From Cycas panzhihuaensis (lineage: Eukaryota; Cycadophyta), in assembly GCA_023213395.1 (NCBI GenBank), contig CM041465.1, forward strand, positions 231,949,741 through 232,013,740: a stretch of 64,000 nt of DNA. The letters are read 5' to 3'. Made by a program: the position numbers and the translations under genes. The notes below the pieces were generated by a model. The model was given only the letters and a program-made list of their open reading frames with translations, ran no database searches and was not told the origin of the DNA. Position 1 is the stretch's first letter; the number at the start of each line of letters is the position of its first letter. This document shows positions 1-9,986 of this stretch, piece by piece.

Positions 1-295
1 TTCTTTGATGATATCTTAATCTACAGTAAAACACGGGAAGAGCACTAAAAATCATTTTCAGAATTTTACGCGATAATCAATTCTTTGCCAACAAGAAGAA
101 ATATTTGTTTGCAAAGGAAGAACTAGAGTACTTAGGCCATATCATAACTAGATAAGGTATAAGAATTGACTCAAAGATAATACAACCAATTGTCAATTGG
201 CCAACCCCAACAAATGTTACAGCAGTTTGAGGATTCTTGGGGACAACAGGGTTTGTTAGGAAGTTCATAAAGGGTTATGCGCACCTAGCAGCGCC
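1..295 (+). pseudogene. GypA reverse transcriptase, C-terminal part
   Basis: The window opens in the RT active-site strand: FFDDILIYS is encoded at bases 1-27 with both catalytic Asp codons intact. After a frameshift near base 50 the thumb/connection region follows, with EYLGHII at about 126-146 and the WPTPTNVTA-type segment at about 197-224, ending in the KFIKGYAHLAAPV stretch. The reading then stops because NA1 is inserted. One in-frame TAG lies after the EYLGHII motif and one TGA in the following segment. RT copies element RNA into cDNA. The call is secure; the fragment is non-functional. Confidence 0.9.
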
Positions 296-669
296 TGTTA
301 GAGTATAATGTTTAATGTGTGTAAAGTATGTCCTAGAATTAATAATTATAGTCCTAAGTCTTAGAGTCAAAGAGTCATTATAATATTATGTGAGAAGATA
401 GAAGCTTATTGGTCAAGTTAGTTGGTGTAATGTCATTGGTCAAGACAAAGACATTTGTCCCACATGCATTACTTGTCTTATATGTCCTCCCACCTCTTTT
501 GTATATAAAGGTGGTTAAGGTAGTATATATCATCAAGTCATCATGGAGACTCATATTGAGTCTTTGATGTATTAGAGTTATGCTTACGTTAATCAAGTGC
601 AGGTTATGTTTTGATTATTAATCTTGTGGTGTATTTGGAGTTTAATACTTTCCATGTTAAAAGCTAACA
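296..669 (+). repeat. NA1 5' LTR (374 bp)
   Basis: Starts TGTTAGAGTATAATG and ends AAGCTAACA, with TG...CA termini. A TATA-like TATATAAAG lies at 502-510, so transcription would probably start about 30 bases downstream. The by-eye comparison with 4673-5046 gives about 31 differences in 374 positions (about 8%), nearly all transitions and no indels, indicating an old insertion. A related LTR occurs on the minus strand at 10925-11335. Confidence 0.92.
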
Positions 670-682
670 TGGTATCAAAGCA
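670..682 (+). promoter_or_regulatory. NA1 primer-binding site, initiator-Met tRNA type
   Basis: TGGTATCAAAGC directly abuts the 5' LTR end. It differs by one base from the plant initiator-methionine tRNA complement TGGTATCAGAGC that primes many plant LTR retrotransposons. Confidence 0.85.
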
Positions 683-699
683 AATTGTGTTTGAAGGCG

Positions 700-2640
700 T
701 TGAGGTGTTGGGTCAGCTACCAGATTGAGGATTCGAATTGGAAAGGGAGATCGTAAGGTCATTAATATTACAAGGTGTGCATTGTGGTGATGCAAGGCTG
801 AATTTTAACAGCAGATTAAGAACTGTTGTAAGAAGGAGATTGAGAGAAAGCAAAAGCCCAGTAGAGGATAAAGCACTCAAGCAAGGAGGTAGATCCATTA
901 AACCATGTTGGTATGAACTAGAAATTTCACCAGGTAATATCACTCATTTATTATGTTATGTGAAGTAGCCATGTGTTAGGGTTTATCTTGAAGTTGAGGC
1001 CAGCATGTATGGAGAAACAATGACATTTGAAGTTGTCTAAGGGATTGATGTTTAGTTTTGGCTACTATGGAAATCAACTTGCCAGTGTATATTAGTTGCT
1101 TGCATTGATTTAGGGCACGAGAACCATTTGCTAGTGAAGTGCCTTGTATGTGTGAAATTATAATGAAGATCACCTATATGTTCTATTTACATATCTATCT
1201 ATCTGATGCTGAAGACTGTCCTATGCCATTATGATAATAAATTCATTAAAGAATTAATCCAGTCATGTGTTGTGTATATGCGTACTACCTTGCGTTGAAT
1301 TAAGCACCCTAAAGGACCTGAAGATAAATTACATCTACACTGCCATCTTGCAATCTCGCTCTATGCCATAATTGTTTCATTGAAGATTGACTCTTTTTTT
1401 GGTAGATTAAATGCCCATTGCAATCACTGTATATTAGGCATTTCCGCTGCCCATTGTGGATGTCGTTGCATACCACATTCACGAGCACTGCGAGGAGTGA
1501 GCATATGCCATGAGATTTATAACGGATGATGAAGACTATGTATTGTGAAGGCGTGTGTTGGCGCCTTGCATTAGATTCATCACACGTAGCATGAAAATTT
1601 CTTGTGTAAAGTTGTTGCCATGAGCCGTGAGCTACAATGAATAAATCGTGCAATTACAATTGGATAGAAGCTTTTAAGCCAAAGTTAGACATTACCTTCT
1701 TAAGGGAATAAACTGCGCTGTCCATGGTAAGTGCCCTGATCTTTTCTGTGAATACCCAGAATTGCCTAAGAAAACATTTGTAAACCTCCAAAGAAGGGAA
1801 GTTCTGGCGACATTTCTACAATGAGATTCAAACCATCAGGAGCGAACAGATTGACATGTCGACTGGCAGGGCTAGCTCTCCTTTTGATTAACAGTTACTA
1901 AGTCAGATGTTGGAACGCTCTAGGGACTCAGGACACCAATTCTCCAACGCCCGTCACGTTTCGGCTCGGTGCGCTGCAAATCAAGTTTATGTTTTGCTCG
2001 ACAGCATTGCTGGTCATCTCTTCATTCTTTTGCGCTCTTCCACATGCCCAGTTGCCAATATCAAGGGTCTTACTGTATTTAGCAATCTAAGCTGAGTTTT
2101 AATTTCTTATGATCCGCTGGGAGGTGGAGGGGCATTTGCAATTGTTACAGCAGACTACAAATTGAAGTAGGAGGTTGCGCTCTTGTAGAGTCATTCAAAT
2201 TTCAAGCATTTCTCCATTGAGCAGCTAAGCGTGGCATGCTGTGAACGAGTAACCTATACAGTCGGATAGAGACAGACAGGAATATCTATCAGCTAAAAGT
2301 CAGAGACGTTGACAGTCGTAAAGACCTTGGATGGAGTCACTTCTTGTTACCATATAGAGAGATGCGAAGGTAGTCGAAGTTACACACAATCCAGATCGAA
2401 GGATGAGCCACGTCACAATTGACTTCTCGCAACCTCGACACTAACACGCAGTTTCACACATAGTCAGGCTCTCTGCGAAGTTTGTTGCAAAATTATAGAG
2501 CTACAAACATCATGGAGAGATAAAAGACTCGCCACCACTGGTTGCAGATGGATGAAGATATTGCCACCACCTCTTATACACTCATTAGGGTTTTAATCCT
2601 AACTTCTCTACATTACTTCAATGTTTGAAATTAATTTGAT
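700..2640. other. NA1 5' interior, CpG-retaining sequence of unknown origin
   Basis: About 1.9 kb between the PBS and the gag-like remnant with no retrotransposon domain that I recognise. Composition differs from the rest of the window: CpG dinucleotides are frequent, especially at about 1480-2560 (for example around 1948-1975), and long A/T runs are few. The longest open stretches are short and not convincing: 738-968 plus, 1907-2095 plus, and 1309-1653 minus (114 codons). It could be an untranslated leader, a captured fragment of a host gene, or decayed coding sequence. I cannot name a product. Confidence 0.5.
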
Positions 2641-3123
2641 AATGTCAATCAAGTCCATGGATAGGAATGCAAGGAATTAACATAAATTGAAACATATTTT
2701 GAGTTCAACTTCTTGCCCTTGGTGTTACATATTCCTTGTTGAAAGTATTTTTCTAAGTTAGTGGATATGGTTTTATTTTTTGGTGATGAAGTAACATCTT
2801 GATGGTGATATGAGGAGATTATATATGTGGCAAATGGGCATGTAAGGGGAAGTTTTGGGGTAAAGCTATCAATGTTGATGTTGAGACTCCAGGATAAATT
2901 ATTTGGCAAAGATATTTGACTTGGGCGTGACTATGGAGACATAATCTTGGGTAATGTTTCACTTATACAATATGGAGTTGAGTGATGTCATAATTTTTGT
3001 GCCTGAAAGAAAGAAATATTGGTTGACAAATCTCCCTTTTCCTCTACCCAAATATGTCGACACTAATTTTTGAATCTGGAAAATTAAGATGGAGTGCATA
3101 TTTAGGACAAAGAAACTTTAGAA

Positions 3124-3511
3124 GACAATTATGAGTACTGAAATGGCTCACAAAGAAGGGGAGGAAACTTTCAAAAAAAAAAACAGAATAGCCATTGACG
3201 TAATACTTGCAGCCTTTGATAAGGATAATCTTCCTTCTTCCTATCACTTCCTTGTCCAGACTCTTCAAAATACTGACTCAGTTGAGGATGCCTAGAAATT
3301 GTTAGCAGAAGTACAAGAAAAGGGACTTGAAGAAATACAAAAGAGTATCAAAAGGACAAAGAATCAAAAGAAGAAGTTGAAAAGGAAAACTAAAAATCAA
3401 CTTGATTCTGGTAAGGACAATCATCATAAACAAGAGTCTGATAATCTTTGCCCAAAATCTGATGAAAATTTCAGTGCACCAAATGACCTGAGCCTCACTA
3501 AGATGACATGA
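3124..3511 (+). pseudogene. NA1 gag-like remnant (copia UBN2-type)
   Basis: One frame, broken by a single TAG near 3292, reads through a segment resembling the copia Gag capsid region. It has a LAAFDKDNLPSSYHFLVQTL stretch of the 'LP..Y...V..L' type, then KLLAEVQEKGLEEIQ, which fits the usual 'L...E' helix, and then a strongly basic Lys/Arg-rich tail (KRTKNQKKKLKRKTKNQ). No CCHC knuckle is visible downstream. The resemblance rests on pattern only, so the family call is moderate. Gag would package RNA into particles; this copy is broken. Confidence 0.5.
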
Positions 3512-3613
3512 AACTTCACACCTAGGATTAATGAAAAAATGGTAGTCGAATGACCTAAACTTCAACCTCTATAGGTAATTCTTCATGGAGATACAAACAT
3601 CCTTACAGAAGGT

Positions 3614-4255
3614 ATGTGCAATATTATCCTAGTTTGTATTGACAGATCTGTAGCCAAGATTCAAATGAGGTTGGGATACACATTGTTATGCACATGTTGG
3701 AGACTATCTATGATTGCACTCAATTCAGTCACATCTTCTATCTTCATCTTTGAAAGAATCCAAATAGTGGCAGCGTATCCTACAACAACTCTAAAAGGCT
3801 CTTTTAAGAAAGGAATGATCACAGGAAAGATATTATATGATCAAAATCTTGGTTGTCAAGATCATAGCATATTTTGGATAGGCTACTTGATCATAAGGTT
3901 CAATCACATTAAAATAATGTTTCATCTTTGTATAACCATAATCGGAAAGTATGGACATGTAATCATCATGAAAATGCTCATTATAGTTGGTTCAAGAAAT
4001 TTCTTAGGTGATATGGAGAAAACAGAGCATCTTGTTAGTCATGCACATATAACTAAACAGGCTACAGGTAACTATAATGAAGCAATTGAAACTCATCTCA
4101 ATAAATTCATTACTTCAGGGGAGGATGATGTTGTCTCACCACTTGATGATTTATCGTCATATTTAGATATTAATGATATTGTCAACTTATCTCTAATTGT
4201 TAACATTTATTTGTTTGATCACTCGCTGAAAAAAGTGGAAGCAAACAAGTGGTGA
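3614..4255 (+). pseudogene. Unrecognised 213-codon open frame inside NA1
   Basis: Unusually long for such AT-rich decayed DNA: 213 codons without a stop. The first two thirds read as hydrophobic, compositionally odd protein and may be a shadow. The last third (from about residue 135) is more protein-like, with acidic clusters such as TSGEDDVVSPLDDLSSYLD. I recognise no domain. It lies between the gag-like segment and the 3' LTR, where an autonomous copia would carry pol. Its status as a gene is doubtful. Confidence 0.25.
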
Positions 4256-4672
4256 CTAGAATTCTGATGGAAGACATATTTGATGGACACCTTGAAGACA
4301 CCTTTGATAAGTACATGCAGAAACACCTGACAGGTCCTCACTAAGTACAAGTCAGCTCAAACAACTACTACACATTTTGTATAATAAAAGGTTCTCAATT
4401 GCATATGAAGACAAAGAAGACAATGTTCAAGAACAGTCACTCTAAATGACTACTCCAGAGGCGACATCGCAAGATTGAAGACCAAGATCAAGTCCAAGAC
4501 ATTGCGTTCAAGATCTTTCCAAGATCAAGACACTGGAAATTCAAAGAAAGCAAAGTACATGTTGGTCAAATTAGAGTCCATGTTTAATGTCCTAAGTCCA
4601 TTGTCAAGTGCCATGTTAGTCTTGTGTATTCAATCACTTTTTGTAGTCTTGATATTAAGCATTAAGGGGAGG
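4256..4672. other. NA1 3' interior and polypurine tract
   Basis: No gene recognised. Two short open stretches occur but match no family. The segment ends in the purine tract AAGGGGAGG (about 4664-4672), directly abutting the 3' LTR, which is the plus-strand primer position expected of an LTR retrotransposon. Confidence 0.6.
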
Positions 4673-5046
4673 TGTTAGAGTATAATGTTTAATGTGTGTA
4701 AAGTGTGTCCTAGGATTAATAGTTATAGTCCTAAGTTTTAGAGCCAAAGAGTCATTATAATATTGTGTGAAAAGATAGAAGCTTATTGGTCAAGTTAGTT
4801 GGTGTAATGTCATTGGTCGGGACAAAGGCATTTGTCTCACATGTTTTATTTGTCTTATATGTCCTCCCACCTCTTTTGTATATAAAGGTGGTTGAGGTAG
4901 TATATGTCATCAAATCATCATGGAGACTCATATTGAATCTTTGATATATTAGAGTTATGTTTATGTTAACCAAGTGCAGGTTATGTTTTGATTATCGATC
5001 TTATGGTGTATTTGGAGTTTGATGCTTTCTATATTAAAATATAACA
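4673..5046 (+). repeat. NA1 3' LTR (374 bp)
   Basis: Direct copy of 296-669, same length, starting TGTTAGAGTATAATG and ending TATAACA. It is preceded by the polypurine tract and followed by the second target-site copy GTGCC at 5047-5051, after which GypA coding resumes. Confidence 0.92.
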
Positions 5047-5545
5047 GTGCCACTCACAGATTTAACAAAGAAATACGTGTTTGCTTGAAACCTGAAAGCA
5101 AAAGAAGATTTTGGTAATCTTAAGAAGGCCATGATAACAGCTCCAGTCTTAGCAACACCAGATTTTTCAAAACTGTTCTTACTGGAGTGTGATGCATCAG
5201 GATTCGAATTGGAGCAGTCTTACTCCAAGATGAAAGACCAATAGTTTATGAGAGTCAGAAGTTAAATAACAGAGAAAAACTCAAACCCATTTATGATAAG
5301 GAGATGTTCGCAATCATGCACGCCATCCAACAATGGCGACAATATCTATTAGGAAATTCCTTTCAGGTGCGCACAGATCATGATAGTCTGAAATACTTCC
5401 TCAGACAGAAGACATTGTCCGATTAATAACAAAAATTGGTCAGTAAGTTGCAGAATTTTGACTTCACGATAGTATACAAGAAAGGTAAAGAGAATATTAT
5501 AGCAGACGCATTATCACGAACCCCAGATGAAACAAAAGTAGGTCA
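5047..5545 (+). pseudogene. GypA RNase H domain
   Basis: Continues GypA pol after NA1. The segment [15 protein letters not shown] and then [12 protein letters not shown] gives the first RNase H Asp (DASG) at about 5190-5200. The domain then shifts frame and closes with the gypsy signature YKKGKENIIADALSR at about 5473-5520. RNase H removes genomic RNA from the RNA/DNA hybrid during reverse transcription. Several frameshifts and stops break it. Confidence 0.85.
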
Positions 5546-5699
5546 TTTATTACAGTTGATATCAACAATTATGTCCTCATGGCTAAAATCCATCAGAATT
5601 GAATATATGGCAGATCCAAAATACTAAAAACTCTTAGATAACATCAAGGGAAGCAATTTAGATAAATACCAACAAAAAGGTGGTCTAATTCTTAGGTAC

Positions 5700-6990
5700 A
5701 ACAAAATCTGCATTCCCAAAAATTTCAAATTAAAAGAAATTATACTACAAGAAGCACATTTGGTCCCAGAAGTAGGCCACACCAGTATAAATAAGACATT
5801 GGAAGATAAAAGCATCGTACTTTTGAAAGGGCTTGAAATCAGACATTCAAAAATTTGTGACAGAATATGATACGTGTCAACGAAATAAGGTAGAATGTGT
5901 GAAGACCCCAAGTCTCCTACAACCCCTATCAATTCCCAACCAAAAATGGAAAAATTTCAATGGATTTTATTACAGGTCTCCCAAAATCATAAGATCAAGA
6001 TGTGATCTTTATCACGACCGATAAATTAACAAAGTATAGTCATTTTCGAGGGCTACAGTCAACAACGAAGGCAAGTGACGTTGCAAAACTATATATGAAA
6101 GAAATTCATAGACTACACAGGTTTCTTAAAACTATTATCAACGATAGGGATCCAAAGTTCACCAGTAAATTTTGGAAGGATTTATTAAGAATTGCAAGTA
6201 CAAAATTACACATGAGCACAGTGTATCATCCCCAAACTAATGGACAGATAGAGATAATCAACAAATGTCTGGAAGGTTACTTGAGGAATTTTTCTCAGAT
6301 AAACAAAATCAATGGTACAAGCGGCTACACTTAGCTGAGTGGTGGTATAATACAACATACTACTCTTCTACCAAGATGACACCATTCCAGGCTCTTCACG
6401 GATACCAATTGTCATCTCTATTGACATGGAATAGATCATTCCAGGTTCAAGCTGTCCAAGAACACCAAAAGCAAATGGAAGATACGATTAGGATTCTTAA
6501 GGACAATTTGGTAATGGCAAGGAACATAATGAAGCAGCAAGCAGATGCGTAGCGATCAGAAAGGAGCTTCTAGAAAGACGATTGGGTTTTTCTCTGGTTG
6601 CAACCATACAAAAAAACGTCATTGAGCAAGATGAATACACAAAAGCTTGCTCCTCGATATTTTGGACTATATCATATACTTGACATAATCGAGGAAGTAG
6701 CCTACAAACTCGAGTTATCGACAACAAGCAATATCCATGATAATTTTCATGTTTCATGCCTGAAGAAAAAGATTAGCGACAAAATAGTATCAGAAACATC
6801 TTTGCCAGAACTCAATGAAGAATAACAGATTATACTAGAACTAGAAGGGATACTCCAAATTTGCATTAGCCAACTTCGAACAAGACAAGTCAAAGTGTAC
6901 CTCATAAAATAGCAGACATTGAATATAGAAGACGCGACATGGGAGTCAAACGAATGGATACAATAATTTCCAAAGCTACCAATACTTTGA
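5700..6990 (+). pseudogene. GypA integrase with C-terminal chromodomain
   Basis: The N-terminal HHCC finger is visible as the EAHLVPEVGHTS histidine part and the YDTCQRNK cysteine part (first Cys now Tyr). The catalytic core starts at about 5954 with MDFITGLPKS (first Asp), followed by INDRDPKFTSKF at about 6139 (second Asp) and GQIEIINKCLEG at about 6244 (Glu codon 6251-6253), so D, D and E all remain. The DNA-binding tail at 6598-6825 contains the NIHDNFHVSCLKK motif. A chromodomain follows at about 6877-6990 with VKVYLIK, then IEDATWES. Chromodomains of this class are known to bind modified histones and steer insertion into heterochromatin. Frameshifts inactivate it. Confidence 0.88.
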
Positions 6991-7019
6991 GGGCAAAGCA
7001 TTATTTTCAGGGGGGGACT

Positions 7020-7549
7020 TGTTGCGTTATAGGAAAACCCTCTCTTTAGGGGTCTGTTAGCCGACTTAAACCCCAGAAATGAGCGCAGGAATATTAACTA
7101 ACTCGTAAGCCAATTTTTTGGATGACTTCATTAATGGTTCACTCCCAGTAAACTGTCCTAATTCTAGCCGACTTCAAACAGGATAATAATTGACCATTAT
7201 AAATAGGAATCAAAGCCCTCATTTTGGATCATCACTTCGGTTGGATCTCTTCTACATTTTCGGCTTTAGCGGTGCAGTTGGCTCAGGCTTTTGGCCTGAG
7301 ATATTTGGAGGATTCCCGTCTCGAATGGCAAGCATTCAATAAGGATATTTTGTTATACATTTTTGTACTTTCCAATATTATATATTTACCTTTATTTGTA
7401 CTATTTCCATTACTTTATTTCAGTGTTTTATGGTGATTTTTCAATATTTATTATTATTTGAGATTGAGGAGATTTGTTTGAGCCTATATTAGACCAATAT
7501 CTACGAATCTTTATGTTACTTCTGAATTAAGTTAAAAGCTTCCACTACA
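7020..7549 (+). repeat. GypA 3' LTR, right end tentative
   Basis: Begins TGTTGCGTTATAGG right after the purine tract CAGGGGGGGAC. A TATA-like TATAAATA lies at 7198-7205. There is no second copy in the window to fix the end. The best candidate is the CA at 7548-7549, because copia integrase coding begins immediately after it. Confidence 0.65.
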
Positions 7550-7550
7550 G

Positions 7551-8036
7551 CAGCCAAACCTTTGTCCACATACCAGACAAAAAAATAACAAAGCTAGAGT
7601 CAAAAAGTCTAGAATGCATCATGGTAGGACACAGCAAAAACTCCAAGGCCTACAAGTGCATAGATCCCAAAACAAACAAAATGTATGTAAGCCGAGATAT
7701 TGTTTTCAATGAAGAAGACAAGGAAGAAAGTACAAGCCAAATTCCAATAATAGATAAAACACCTCAGATAGACTATCCAAATACTCCTACAGAAGAAGAG
7801 TCTAGTATAACTAGAAAAGAAATTTTAGAAGAGTTTATTTCACCTCAAGATTTTCATCCAGACTCTACTCTCCAAGAAGAAGAAGTCTCTCCAAGAGAGT
7901 CAAGGACTAAAGAAGGCAAAAAGGAAAAGAGGGTTCCCAAATGGTACCTCAAAACTATAGAGGAAGGTAAAAGTGAAATTATTCCCCACAAAATAAGGAG
8001 CCAAAAGCCAAAGGCCCTAATCAGTCATGTAGAACT
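7551..8036 (+). pseudogene. Cop1 integrase C-terminal region and linker
   Basis: Begins with a FVHIPDKK-type segment, then GHSKNSKAYKCIDPKT and VSRDIVFNEE. This is the conserved copia integrase tail ('VGYS..SKGYR.Y.P.T...SRDV.F.E'). An acidic, Ser/Pro-rich linker of about 100 residues follows, as usual between integrase and RT in copia polyproteins. The frame is open from 7621 to 8166, one of the longer intact stretches in the left block. Confidence 0.85.
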
Positions 8037-8760
8037 AGAATCGTTCATTGAAGCAAAGGAACATGTTGAATGGAGGAAAGCAATGGTTGTTGAGCTAGAT
8101 TTCATAATCAAAAACCAGATTTGGGAACTGGTTGAGCTGCCACCCAACAAATCAATTGTAAATTGAAAATGGGTTTACAAAATTAAAAAGGGAATCAATG
8201 GAAAAATAGAAAAATATAAAGCTAGGTTAGTTGCAAAAGGCTATACTCAAACAACAAGTGCAGATTATGAAGAAATCTTCTCTCCAGTGGCTAAACTAAA
8301 CATAGTGAGAACAGTTTTAGCTCTAGCAGCACAAAAAAAATTGGAAGATACACCAATTGGACGTAAAAAGCGCCTTCTTAAATGGCGAATTAGAAGAGGA
8401 GGTTTACATATCTCAACTTGAGGGATACGTCGAAGTAGGACAAAAACACCTAGTTTGCAAGTTGAAAAGACACTATATGGACTGAAACATGTTCCCTATG
8501 CATGGTATGTAAAACTTGACAATCATCTCTGCAATAATGGCTTCCAAAGAAGCAACACAAACTCAAGTCTATATATAAAAAATAGGGATGGTGCAATCAC
8601 TATAATAGTGGTATATGTTGATGATACGATTTTCACTGGTGATGATGAAGAATCAATATCTGACATAAAGAGTCAACTGGAAGGCAAATTTGATATGACT
8701 GACTTGGGCTTCTCAACTACTATTTAGGAATCCAAGTTGATTAGCAAAGTAGTCCAATCA
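8037..8760 (+). pseudogene. Cop1 reverse transcriptase
   Basis: RT N-terminus: EAKEHVEWRKAMVVELD and NQIWELVELP, then a stop where the family usually has Trp, then [12 protein letters not shown]. After a frameshift near 8350 the first catalytic Asp lies in [19 protein letters not shown] (about 8350-8410). VVYVDDTIFTGD at about 8609-8644 holds the intact YVDD pair. DMTDLG closes the domain at about 8694-8710. The enzyme is broken by at least three frameshifts or stops but its active-site codons are conserved, unlike Cop2. Confidence 0.88.
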
Positions 8761-8789
8761 CTCTGTGGTAGAGCAAGTACATTAAAATC

Positions 8790-9500
8790 TTGTTAACCAA
8801 ATTTTGAATGGAAGAATGCAATCTATGCTCTATTCCCATAGAAGTAAACTGCAACCTAATTCTCTAGATGAAAAGGAACCATGTGTTAATGCCACTCTGT
8901 ATAGGCAACTCATTGGTAGCCTTATCTACCTCATAGCAACTAGACTAGACATCTCATATGCTATAGGTATGATTTCAAGATACATGTATGACCTAAGAAC
9001 AAAACACTAAAACACTACAAAAAGGGTCTTGAGATATCTAAAAGGTACAATAGGGTTTAAATTAATATTTTCAAAGGAAAAATCTCTTCAATTAACAAGT
9101 TTTTGTGATTTAGACTGGGTAGGTAACAAAGAACAAAGAAAATCAACCAGCGGGCATTGTTTCTTCCTAAGTTCTTCACCAATATCTTAGAGCAGCAAAA
9201 AATAAGCCATTGTAGCATTATCATCAACAAAAGCCAAGTACAAATCAGTTGTCAGTGCAACCACTGAAACAGTATAGCTTAGATAACTTTTGAACGATTT
9301 AACGGAGCCTTAAAAGGGAGTAACTACACTTCACTGCGACAATAAGAGTACCATCAAGCTCACCAAGAATCTAGTATTTCACACCAGAACCAAACACATA
9401 AAAGTTCAACAGCATTTTATTAGATCCTGAACAAGGAAGTGGATCTTGTCCATTGCCCTACAGATGAACAGATGGTTGACATATTAACCAAACCACTTTG
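8790..9500 (+). pseudogene. Cop1 RT connection and RNase H
   Basis: YRQLIGSLIYLIATRLDISYAIGMISRY at about 8910-8985 is the copia connection segment. RNase H follows: SFCDLDWVGN gives the first Asp at about 9110; STKAKYKS at about 9228-9250 is the site where copia usually has two Glu (both now Lys); and HCDNKSTIKLTKN then TRTKHIKVQQHFIR carries the last Asp. Stops replace Trp and Gln in the SPIS.SSKK.AIVALS segment. The decay is all of transition type. Confidence 0.85.
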
Positions 9501-9564
9501 ATAAGACAAATTCTAAATACTTAGAGATAAAATAGGATTAACAGGATAAAACATTAAAAGAGGG

Positions 9565-9775
9565 TGTTAGAATGTAATGTTTTATCTTATGTCATAAGTT
9601 AATGTTTCATGTATGTAATCGATAGGACACATCTCAGTTAGATATGTTTCTGTTATAAGTTGGTTCTAAGGGAGTTACAAAGCCTAATTGTATTTATTCA
9701 CTTGAGCCCCCAATAATCAATCAATTCAAGCATTCTTCATCTATCTTTGATCTAGCATTCTAACAGGTTCACATC
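9565..9775 (+). repeat. Cop1 3' LTR (211 bp)
   Basis: Preceded by the purine tract AAAAGAGGG. The ends form a perfect 10-bp inverted repeat, TGTTAGAATG and CATTCTAACA. No 5' LTR partner is in the window, so boundaries rest on the terminal repeats and the PPT. Confidence 0.85.
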
Positions 9776-9986
9776 ATTTCTATTTTAACTCATATTTGGT
9801 GTAAGAGTTAAGGGTTAGTAAGAATCCAAATTTCAAAGAATTTGCAAATGGATGTTGAGGTTTGATTTTAAGAATCAATTCAAATTTCGAAGTAGGGTTT
9901 GTAGATATAAAACTCTAGGGCATTTTTGGTAGGTATGTTGTTTGTGAATAAAATAAATAAATAATAAAATATTTAAAACTTGTAAA
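9776..9986. other. No gene; AT-rich spacer
   Basis: Sequence between the Cop1 LTR and NA2. I see only a short AAAT-type simple repeat at about 9949-9968. It may be the original target of both insertions. Confidence 0.6.

Larger units (their letters stand above)
296..5046 (+). mobile_element. NA1: complete non-autonomous LTR retrotransposon inside GypA
   Basis: A 4751-bp insertion bounded by two direct 374-bp LTRs (296-669 and 4673-5046), each beginning TGTTAGAG and ending AACA. A TGGTATCAAAGC primer-binding site follows the 5' LTR and a purine tract AAGGGGAGG precedes the 3' LTR. The flanks carry a 5-bp target duplication, GCGCC (291-295) and GTGCC (5047-5051), differing by one CpG-to-TpG change. 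The host GypA reading frame resumes directly after it. The 4-kb interior has a short gag-like segment but no RT, integrase or RNase H that I can find, so it must have been mobilised in trans. The iMet-type PBS and short LTR suggest a copia partner (inference). Confidence 0.9.
1..7549 (+). mobile_element. GypA: Ty3/gypsy chromovirus, 5' part outside the window, interrupted by NA1
   Basis: Plus-strand gypsy element whose RT enters from the left edge. It is broken at base 295 by NA1 and resumes at 5047 in the same domain order: end of RT, RNase H, integrase, chromodomain, polypurine tract (about 7007-7019) and 3' LTR from 7020. The gypsy order (integrase after RT/RNase H) and the C-terminal chromodomain place it among chromoviruses. 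Frameshifts and stops are present, but it is less decayed than the central elements: the RT Asp-Asp pair and the integrase D, D and E are all readable. The right end near 7549 is set only by a CA dinucleotide and the start of copia coding immediately after it, so that boundary is tentative. Confidence 0.85.
7550..9775 (+). mobile_element. Cop1: Ty1/copia element, 3' half of pol plus 3' LTR
   Basis: Copia pol begins abruptly at 7551 in the C-terminal part of integrase and runs through RT and RNase H to a polypurine tract and a 211-bp 3' LTR. The abrupt start next to the GypA LTR end suggests that GypA inserted into the Cop1 integrase gene and that the missing 5' half lies left of the window. 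The alternative is a 5'-truncated copy. Decay is moderate: the RT catalytic motifs survive, while RNase H has Glu-to-Lys changes and stops. Confidence 0.82.

Noticed and set aside
378-596. Minus-strand 72-codon frame, repeated at 4755-4973
   Set aside because: Both lie inside the two NA1 LTRs and are the same sequence read backwards. The similar frame at 10978-11193 is the related solo LTR. None is a gene.
1309-1653. 114-codon minus-strand frame in the NA1 interior
   Set aside because: No domain, no start context and no similarity that I recognise; noted only as part of the CpG-retaining segment.
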